From Dehalococcoidia bacterium (lineage in GTDB: Bacteria; Chloroflexota; Dehalococcoidia; Tepidiformales; Tepidiformaceae), in the NCBI GenBank assembly GCA_009839725.1, contig VXPF01000001.1, positions 1 through 38,113 on the forward strand: a stretch of DNA of 38,113 nt, written 5' to 3'. This document shows, in pieces, positions 33,023-38,113 of this stretch. How positions within the stretch are numbered: position 1 is the first letter of the stretch; each line of letters starts with the position of its first letter. The notes beneath the pieces were generated by a model that saw only the letters and a list, made by a program, of their open reading frames with translations, made no database searches and had not been told where the DNA came from. The position numbers were made by a program, and so were the translations under genes.

Positions 33023-34750
33023 CTACTCTCCCGAGGTGTCGATCTCGATGAAGCGGTACTTGGGCACGATGGTACCGGGGTCGACCCAGTTCTGAACGCA
33101 CTCACGCACGAGATAGTGCCTGATTGCCCAGAAGGTGGGAATGATGGGGGCATCGTCGATGATGATCTGCTCGGCCTCGTGATAGAGGCGGTAGCGGGCC
33201 TCCGGGTCCTGGAGGGTGGCGGCTTCCTCGAGGAGCGCATCGACGCGCGCGTTCTCGTAGTTGCTGTGGTTGATGCGGCTATCGCTGGAGAAGAGCTTGC
33301 CGACGAAGTTCTCTGGGTCGGCATAGTCGGCGATCCAGCCGGTCGCGTACATCTGGAGGGTGCCGCGGCGCAGCTCGCGCAGGTACGCGGCCCACTCGAT
33401 GGCCTCGACTTCGACCTCGACGCCGAGGGCGTCGCGCCACTGCTGCTGGTAGGCCTGGAGGGCGTCGGGCGGGTCTCCGCCGGTGCCGCTGAAGGTGAGG
33501 ACGATGCGGGGCATGTTGCCGGCATACCTCGACTGCGCGAGCAGCTCCGCCGCCCGCTCGGGGTCGTAGGGGTAGGTGGAAATGGACTCGTTGTAGCCCG
33601 GAAGGGTGGGGGGCAGGATGCCATCGGCCACGATGAAGGCATCGAAGTAGAGCACCTCGTTGACGGCCTGGCGGTTGGTGGCGTGCGCGAACGCCTGCCG
33701 CACGAGCGGATCATCGAACGGGGGCTCGTTGAGGTTCATGCCGAGGTAGGAGATCGAGAGCTGCGGCGAAGGCCGGTAGAACTCGGCCAGCTCGCTCTCG
33801 CCGCTGAGCACGCCCGCCAGCTCCGGCGCGGGAACGATTGCGATGTGGATCTCGTCGTTCTGGAAGCGCGTCGACAGTGAGCCGCCGCTGAGGCTGAAAA
33901 CGATCTCATCGACCCTGGGCGGCCCGAGGTGGTAGCGGTCGTTGGGGATGAGGACGATTTCCTCGAGGGGGCGGAAGGTCTTGACGCGGAAGGGACCTGT
34001 GCCATTGGGGCGCCGTGTCCAGTTGTTCGGGTCGTCCTCGATCTGGTCCTGGTCGACCACGTAGGCGACGGTGTAGGTGAGCTGCTGGAGGAAGTAGCTG
34101 ACGGGCTCGTCGAGCTCGATACGCAGGGTGTACTCATCAATGACCTGGACACCGCTGATGTCGTCGGCTCGGCCGTTGAACTTGTCGCGAACGCCCACGA
34201 TGTCTCCGAGGTAGTCGAGGACGGTGGGGGAGAAGTTCGCGGGGTCGGCAGCGCGCTCAAGGCTGTACTTCACGTCGTCGGCGGTGACGCGGCGGCCGTT
34301 GTGGAAGACCACGTCGTCGCGCAGGAAGAAGGTGTAGACACGACCGTCGTCGGAGATTTCCCAGCTCTCGGCGATATCTGGCACGACCTCCAGATCGAGG
34401 TTCAGGCTGACGAGGCCGCCGAAGATCTCGGCGGTGTATTCGGCCGTGCTAGCGTCGCCCACCTGGATGGGGTCGAAGACGGTGGCGGGGTCGTCGCCGA
34501 AGGTGACGAGGCGATTCTCGCCGCAGATACCGCCGGAGGAGCGACCCGAGTCGCTGGTGTCGCCGCCGCTATCGCGGGCATCGCCCTCGTCGTCGCCGGC
34601 GTCGCGATCGGACCTGTCAGTCGTGGACGCGGGGGTGTCGCCGTCGTCGTCCCCGTCGCCACCGGCCAACACAAGCACGAACACGACGGCGACCGCCACG
34701 ATCAGGAGGGCGACGGCCCCCATCATCAGTCCGAGCGTGCGATTGGACAT
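33023..34750 (-). CDS. Peptide/oligopeptide ABC transporter substrate-binding protein
   Basis: 575 aa, SBP family 5. 'LNLDLEVVPDIAESWEISDDGRVYTFFLRDDVVFHNGRRVTADDVKYSLER' is the classic block, and 'DDPLVRQAFAHATNRQAV' lies mid-protein. The N-terminus has one hydrophobic segment (6-30) and no lipobox Cys, so it may be anchored by an uncleaved helix. A Asp/Ser/Gly-rich linker (about 31-75) then spaces it from the membrane. Ligand may be peptides, Ni or another solute. First gene of the SBP-B-C cluster; GGGAGAAG precedes the ATG. Confidence 0.9.
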   Translation of the reverse strand: MSNRTLGLMMGAVALLIVAVAVVFVLVLAGGDGDDDGDTPASTTDRSDRDAGDDEGDARDSGGDTSDSGRSSGGICGENRLVTFGDDPATVFDPIQVGDASTAEYTAEIFGGLVSLNLDLEVVPDIAESWEISDDGRVYTFFLRDDVVFHNGRRVTADDVKYSLERAADPANFSPTVLDYLGDIVGVRDKFNGRADDISGVQVIDEYTLRIELDEPVSYFLQQLTYTVAYVVDQDQIEDDPNNWTRRPNGTGPFRVKTFRPLEEIVLIPNDRYHLGPPRVDEIVFSLSGGSLSTRFQNDEIHIAIVPAPELAGVLSGESELAEFYRPSPQLSISYLGMNLNEPPFDDPLVRQAFAHATNRQAVNEVLYFDAFIVADGILPPTLPGYNESISTYPYDPERAAELLAQSRYAGNMPRIVLTFSGTGGDPPDALQAYQQQWRDALGVEVEVEAIEWAAYLRELRRGTLQMYATGWIADYADPENFVGKLFSSDSRINHSNYENARVDALLEEAATLQDPEARYRLYHEAEQIIIDDAPIIPTFWAIRHYLVRECVQNWVDPGTIVPKYRFIEIDTSGE

Positions 34751-34785
34751 AGAGCTTCTCCCGGTGGCTTATGCGGCTGGTAGAT

Positions 34786-34815
34786 CGGTTACGCGCGCCT
34801 TCACGCGCGTGCCAA
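34786..34815 (-). promoter_or_regulatory. Candidate transporter promoter with inverted repeat in the spacer
   Basis: On the minus strand TTGGCA (34810-34815), 18-nt spacer, TAACCG (34786-34791). The spacer and its edges form a 7-bp inverted repeat, ACGCGCG (34791-34797) and CGCGCGT (34804-34810) with a 6-nt loop. Read as DNA it could be an operator; read as RNA it could be the aspS terminator, although no T-run follows. Confidence 0.4.
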
Positions 34816-34864
34816 GAGGATAGCGCACCTGCGGCAGCACTCCAGCGTGAGCGTGCTTTGCAGC

Positions 34865-36646
34865 CTAACCCTTTACCTGCGGGGGTGGCGCGATGCGCAG
34901 CCCGAGCTCATCGAGCTGATCCTGGCCGACGGGCTGGGGGGAACCCATCAGGGGGTCGCTTCCCGAGGAGGCCTTGGGGAAGGCGATGACGTCGCGGATG
35001 TTGGGGGAGCCGACGAGCTCCATGAGCACGCGGTCGATGCCGGCGGCGATGCCGCCCATCGGGGGCGCGCCGTACTCGAGGGCATCGAGGAGCACGCCGA
35101 AGCGGTCCTGCATCTCCTCGTCGGTGTAGTTCATCAGCCGCAGCACCTGCTCCTGCTCGGCGCGCCGGTGGATGCGGACGGAGCCGCCCGCGATCTCAGT
35201 GCCGTTCAGGGTGAGGTCGTACTGCTTCGAGCGGACGGCGCCGGGGTCGCTCTCGAGGAGGGGGGAGTCCTCCTCGACGAAGCCGCAGAAGGGGTTGTGG
35301 GTGGCGTCCCAGCGCTCCTCCTCCGGCTTCCACTCGAGCAGGGGGAAGCCCGTGACCCAGGCGAAGGAGAGGACATCGGGGTCGATCAGCTCCAGGCGCC
35401 CGGCGAGCTCCTCGCGAACGAGCGCCATGGAGGCGGAAACGATCTCGGGACGGTCCGCGACGAGGAAGAGCATGTCGCCGTCCTCGGCGGCAGTCAGGGT
35501 GCGGAGAGCGGCGATCTCCTCCTCCGAAAGGAAGCGGGCGATGGGGGAGCGCAGCTCGCCGCCGGCGAGGAAGCCGAGGTTGGCGAGGCCCTTCGCTCCG
35601 CCACCCCGGGCAACCTCGACGAGCGAGTCGATGCCGCGGCGCGCCATCTCCACCTGCCCGGGGACGCGCATGGCCCGTACTTCGCCGCCGCCGGCGAGGG
35701 CGCCGGCGAACACCTGGAACTCCGACTCGCGGACCGCGTCGCTCACGTCGACGAACTCGAGGCCAAAGCGCAGGTCGGGGCGGTCGATGCCGTAGCGGGC
35801 CATGGCGTCGGCGTAGTCGATGCGGGGGAAGGGGGTCTGGGCCAGGCGTCGGCCGCCACCGAAGCGGCGGCCGACCTCGGTGAACAGCTCCTCGACGAGG
35901 GAGATGACGTCCTCCTCTTCGACGAAGGCCATCTCCAGGTCGAGCTGGGTGAGCTCGACAATGCGGTTGGCGCGAGTGTCCTCGTCGCGATAGCAGCGGG
36001 CCATCTGGAAATAGCGCTCGAAGCCGCCGACCATCAGCAGCTCCTTCATGATCTGGGGCGACTGCGGCAGCGCAAAAAAGTGGCCGTGCTGGAGGCGGGA
36101 AGGAACAAGGAAGTCGCGGGCGCCCTCGGGCGTGGACTTGATGAGGGTGGGGGTCTCGATTTCGTGGAAGCCCCGTTCCGAGAGGAACTGGCGCATGAAC
36201 AGCACGACCTCGTGGCGCAGGCGGATGACCTCGGCCACGCCGGGACGGCGCAGATCGACGTAGCGGTGCCGCAGGCGGACAAGCTCGTCGACCTCGCTCT
36301 CGTCGTTGACGGCGAAGGGCGGGGTGAGGGCCTCGTTGAGGACCTCGACGCTGGTGGGGACGACCTCGATATCGCCCGTGGGCATGTCGGCGTTCACGGT
36401 GTCGGCAGAGCGCTGGCGTACGACGCCCTCGACGCCGAGCACCCACTCGGAGCGTGCGCGGTGGGCGGCCTCGTGGGCGGCGGCGTTGTCGGGGTCGACA
36501 ACGACCTGGACGATGCCGTGGGAGTCGCGCAGGTCGATGAAGATGAGGCCACCGTGGTCGCGGCGGCGGTGAACCCAGCCGGCGAGCCGCACAGTGCGGC
36601 CGGAATCGTCGAGGGTGAGGTCACCCGCGTAGGCGTCTTTGAGCAT
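34865..36646 (-). CDS. aspS: Aspartyl-tRNA synthetase, bacterial type
   Basis: 593 aa. OB-fold anticodon domain (1-110), class II core with motif 2 'YFQMARCYRDEDTRANR' and motif 3 'GIAAGIDRVLMELVG', and the bacterial GAD insertion in between. Also 'GFHEIETPTLIKSTPEGARDF' and 'FALPQSPQIMKELLMVGGFER'. Attaches Asp to tRNA(Asp). Residue 31 is His in 'VHRRRDHGG', the residue linked to non-discriminating enzymes that also charge tRNA(Asn). ATG at 36646 with TTGGTC-17-TAGGCT ending 5 nt upstream, so leaderless. Confidence 0.96.
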   Translation of the reverse strand: MLKDAYAGDLTLDDSGRTVRLAGWVHRRRDHGGLIFIDLRDSHGIVQVVVDPDNAAAHEAAHRARSEWVLGVEGVVRQRSADTVNADMPTGDIEVVPTSVEVLNEALTPPFAVNDESEVDELVRLRHRYVDLRRPGVAEVIRLRHEVVLFMRQFLSERGFHEIETPTLIKSTPEGARDFLVPSRLQHGHFFALPQSPQIMKELLMVGGFERYFQMARCYRDEDTRANRIVELTQLDLEMAFVEEEDVISLVEELFTEVGRRFGGGRRLAQTPFPRIDYADAMARYGIDRPDLRFGLEFVDVSDAVRESEFQVFAGALAGGGEVRAMRVPGQVEMARRGIDSLVEVARGGGAKGLANLGFLAGGELRSPIARFLSEEEIAALRTLTAAEDGDMLFLVADRPEIVSASMALVREELAGRLELIDPDVLSFAWVTGFPLLEWKPEEERWDATHNPFCGFVEEDSPLLESDPGAVRSKQYDLTLNGTEIAGGSVRIHRRAEQEQVLRLMNYTDEEMQDRFGVLLDALEYGAPPMGGIAAGIDRVLMELVGSPNIRDVIAFPKASSGSDPLMGSPQPVGQDQLDELGLRIAPPPQVKG

Positions 36647-36651
36647 AGGTC

Positions 36652-36680
36652 AGCCTACCGCGGGGCCCTTCAACGACCAA
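36652..36680 (-). promoter_or_regulatory. Promoter of aspS, leaderless
   Basis: On the minus strand TTGGTC (36675-36680), 17-nt spacer, TAGGCT (36652-36657), then 5 nt to the ATG at 36646. Transcription should start at or within a base or two of the start codon. Confidence 0.55.
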
Positions 36681-36698
36681 CGCGAGGGGAGAGGCGCC

Positions 36699-37055
36699 TC
36701 AGGGAGGGGAGAGAAGGTCGCGCAGCTCGGCGTCGTAGGCGCCCTCGACGTCCTGCTCGACGCGCTGCTGGAAGCGGCGGTAGGCGGTCACGAGCTCCTC
36801 GGCCTCGGGGGTGAGGAGGGTGCGGCCACCGCCGGCGCCGCCCACCTCCGAGCGCACGAGCGGTCGCCCGAGGTTGGCCTCGATCTCCTTCACCTTGCCC
36901 CAGGCGCGACGGTAGCTGAGCCCCAGCGCGGAGGCGGCCTCGGCGAGTGAGCCGGTCTCGGCAACGAGCTCGAGCAGGCGGACACGGTAGTCCGACATGA
37001 CGAGCTGGCCGCCCGTCTCGATCCAGAGCTTCTGGCGAGGTTCCGAGGAGGGCAT
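36699..37055 (-). CDS. ModE-like single-domain winged-helix regulator
   Basis: 118 aa. The helix-turn-helix 'YRVRLLELVAETGSLAEAASALGLSYRRAWGKVKEIEANLGRPLV' (23-67) followed by 'GGAGGGRTLLTPEAEELVTAYRRF' (72-95) is the DNA-binding domain of ModE, including its Gly-rich wing. The molybdate-binding (Mop) domains are missing, so anion sensing must come from another protein, or the regulator senses nothing. ATG at 37055, with TAGGCT ending 9 nt upstream (leaderless). It lies far from modABC in this window, next to a histidine phosphatase gene. Confidence 0.85.
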   Translation of the reverse strand: MPSSEPRQKLWIETGGQLVMSDYRVRLLELVAETGSLAEAASALGLSYRRAWGKVKEIEANLGRPLVRSEVGGAGGGRTLLTPEAEELVTAYRRFQQRVEQDVEGAYDAELRDLLSPP

Positions 37056-37064
37056 CGCGGGGCG

Positions 37065-37070
37065 AGCCTA
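37065..37070 (-). promoter_or_regulatory. -10 TAGGCT of the ModE-like gene
   Basis: TAGGCT on the minus strand, 9 nt before the ATG at 37055. Same hexamer as the aspS and molybdoenzyme promoters. Confidence 0.4.
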
Positions 37071-37089
37071 GCACGCCCGCCGGGGCGCC

Positions 37090-37809
37090 TCAGCCGTTCA
37101 GGTCGTTGCGGGAGGACTGCACGGCGTGGACGTGCGCGAAGTCGTTCACGGAGAGCACCGCCTGGCGGTCGCCGTCGACGCGCACAGTCGTGATGGAGGT
37201 GTGGTGGAGGGGGAACATCTGGTCAACGGAGGAGGAGAGGGCTTCGGCGAGGAAGTGGTTGATGACGCCGGCATGGCAGGCGACGACGACGCGCCGCCCC
37301 CGGTTGGCCTCGGCGATCTCGCCGATGGCGCCGGTGACGCGACGGCGGAAGGCGGGAACGTCTTCGGCGTCGGGCCAGATGGAGTCGAGCCCGGTGCGGT
37401 TCTGCTCGCGCATGAGCTCGACGAAACGCTCGGCGCCGTAGTGGTCGATGACGCCGAGGTGCTGCGGGGCCTTCTGGAACTGCTCGATCTCGCGGAGACC
37501 TTCGTGGACGACCGGCTCGAGGCCGTGGTGGCCGGCGATCTCGCCGGCGGTCACGCGGGCGCGGCTCAGAGGGCTGCAATGGACGGCGCCGATGGAGACC
37601 GTCGCGAGCCGCTCGCCCACGACGCGGGCCTGTTCTCGGCCGAGATCGGAGAGGGGCGCGTCGACGACGTCGCCCATGGGCATGTTCGAGTGGATCTGCT
37701 GCTCGCCGTGGCGGATGAGGAGCAGCTCGGTCATGCCTTCGAGCGACTCGATGAATGGGTTCTCGAGGTCGATGAGGCGTACGCGGCGCGGTTTCGCGGC
37801 TTCAGTCAT
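37090..37809 (-). CDS. Histidine phosphatase (phosphoglycerate mutase-like) family
   Basis: 239 aa. 'LLLIRHGEQQ' with the phosphohistidine H34 in the RHG motif (33-35), 'CSPLSRARVTAGEIA', acid 'GLREIEQF' and the second His in 'VVACHAGVINHFL'. Members are cofactor-dependent mutases or small-molecule/protein phosphatases; the inserted 'QKAPQHLGVIDHYG' segment argues against a mutase. An internal ATG 25 residues in (37734) is where many relatives begin, but a TACAGT 7 nt before 37809 supports the longer start. Confidence 0.88.
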   Translation of the reverse strand: MTEAAKPRRVRLIDLENPFIESLEGMTELLLIRHGEQQIHSNMPMGDVVDAPLSDLGREQARVVGERLATVSIGAVHCSPLSRARVTAGEIAGHHGLEPVVHEGLREIEQFQKAPQHLGVIDHYGAERFVELMREQNRTGLDSIWPDAEDVPAFRRRVTGAIGEIAEANRGRRVVVACHAGVINHFLAEALSSSVDQMFPLHHTSITTVRVDGDRQAVLSVNDFAHVHAVQSSRNDLNG

Positions 37810-37816
37810 CGCCGGG

Positions 37817-37822
37817 ACTGTA
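37817..37822 (-). promoter_or_regulatory. -10 TACAGT, leaderless
   Basis: TACAGT on the minus strand ends 7 nt before the histidine phosphatase ATG at 37809. Confidence 0.35.
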
Positions 37823-37862
37823 GCGTTCCCGCCGCAAACGGGACAGTGCCGCGCGGGCGGGG

Positions 37863-37868
37863 GACAAT
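37863..37868 (+). promoter_or_regulatory. -10 GACAAT, leaderless
   Basis: GACAAT ends 6 nt before the ATG at 37875. GGGACA at 37840-37845, 17 nt upstream, is a possible -35. Confidence 0.35.
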
Positions 37869-37874
37869 TCCCCC

Positions 37875-38113
37875 ATGGCGCTCGACCTGGACCCGGGACT
37901 CGGAGCAGCGGGCAACCCCGCGCTCGTGAAGGCGATCATCGAAGAGATGGACGGCGGGGCGATGCCGTTCGAGCGGTTCATGGAGCTGGCGCTCTACCAC
38001 CCCGAGCACGGCTACTACCGCAAAGCGGGGCGCATCGGCACGGGCGGAGACTTCCTGACGAGCCCGAGCATCCACCCCATGTTCGGGTGGGCGGTGGGGG
38101 CCTGGTGCGGGTG
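37875..38113 (+). CDS. MidA/NDUFAF7-family SAM methyltransferase, N-terminal part
   Basis: ATG at 37875, open to the right edge (79 codons seen). The segment 'MPFERFMELALYHPEHGYYRKAGRIGTGGDFLTSPSIHPMFG' is the signature start of the MidA (DUF185/PF02636) family, whose eukaryotic member NDUFAF7 methylates an arginine of respiratory complex I. The bacterial role is less clear. The SAM-binding core lies beyond the window. It diverges from the histidine phosphatase gene with 65 bp between start codons. Confidence 0.85.
   Translation, partial: MALDLDPGLGAAGNPALVKAIIEEMDGGAMPFERFMELALYHPEHGYYRKAGRIGTGGDFLTSPSIHPMFGWAVGAWCG

Noticed and set aside
31832-33880. Very long open frame on the plus strand (682 codons) opposite the ABC transporter genes
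   Set aside because: It is a shadow of high GC at third codon positions: its translation is low-complexity Asp/Glu/Val/Gly/His-rich, while the minus strand encodes clear permease and binding-protein motifs.
34847-36814. 655-codon plus-strand frame opposite aspS
   Set aside because: Low-complexity antisense shadow; aspS on the minus strand has all class II motifs.

Overview
The window is a dense, very GC-rich stretch of bacterial chromosome with short intergenic gaps, many 4-bp start/stop overlaps, and no sign of phage, insertion sequence, tRNA, rRNA or CRISPR. The conserved housekeeping blocks (tlyA-nadK-recN, tig-clpP-clpX, aspS), the many catabolic dehydrogenases, the Asp/Glu-rich secreted proteins and the probable leaderless transcripts suggest an aerobic Chloroflexota lineage (Dehalococcoidia/SAR202 or Tepidiformales-like). 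A deep actinobacterial lineage cannot be excluded from sequence alone.

Layout. 1-3370: the start of a lipoprotein running off the left edge, a large secreted modular protein, and a SnoaL-like protein. 3453-7218: an unrecognised 423-aa protein, an APH-fold kinase-like protein and a flavin-dependent tryptophan-halogenase-family enzyme. 7321-8130: a short-chain dehydrogenase. 8238-11480: a PadR regulator translationally coupled to the molybdate importer genes modA, modB and modC, behind a palindromic operator that overlaps the promoter. 11417-12407 (minus): a methyltransferase and an IsdG-like monooxygenase. 12503-14182: hydroxypyruvate isomerase and tartronate semialdehyde reductase. 14267-19607: a catabolic block with 3-hydroxyacyl-CoA dehydrogenase, enoyl-CoA hydratase, two tandem paralogues of a large beta-rich family, a dehydrogenase and a glyoxalase-fold protein. 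19604-20298 (minus): a cupin, a 70-aa protein and a 29-aa membrane microprotein. 20379-23210: a geranylgeranyl-reductase-like flavoprotein, an Erm/KsgA-type rRNA methyltransferase with an attenuator-like leader, and a sulfite-oxidase-fold molybdoenzyme.

23215-26481 (minus) is tlyA-nadK-recN. 26551-27776 is a methyltransferase and a YbaK-type tRNA deacylase. 27780-31023 (minus) is trigger factor-clpP-clpX. 31085-34750 (minus) is a peptide/nickel-type ABC importer without its ATPases. 34865-37809 (minus) holds aspS, a single-domain ModE-type regulator and a histidine phosphatase. A MidA-family methyltransferase begins at 37875 and runs off the right edge.

Two themes connect regions. Molybdenum recurs: uptake (modABC), a ModE-like DNA-binding domain and a molybdopterin oxidoreductase. 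Promoters share a TANNNT-type -10 (TAGGCT, TAGAGT, TAGAAT, TACGAT) placed 5-10 nt before the start codon, so many genes are probably transcribed as leaderless mRNAs. The best candidates for something new are the erm leader, the PadR-mod switch, the halogenase with a changed WxWxIP motif beside two uncharacterised partners, and the 29-aa membrane protein.
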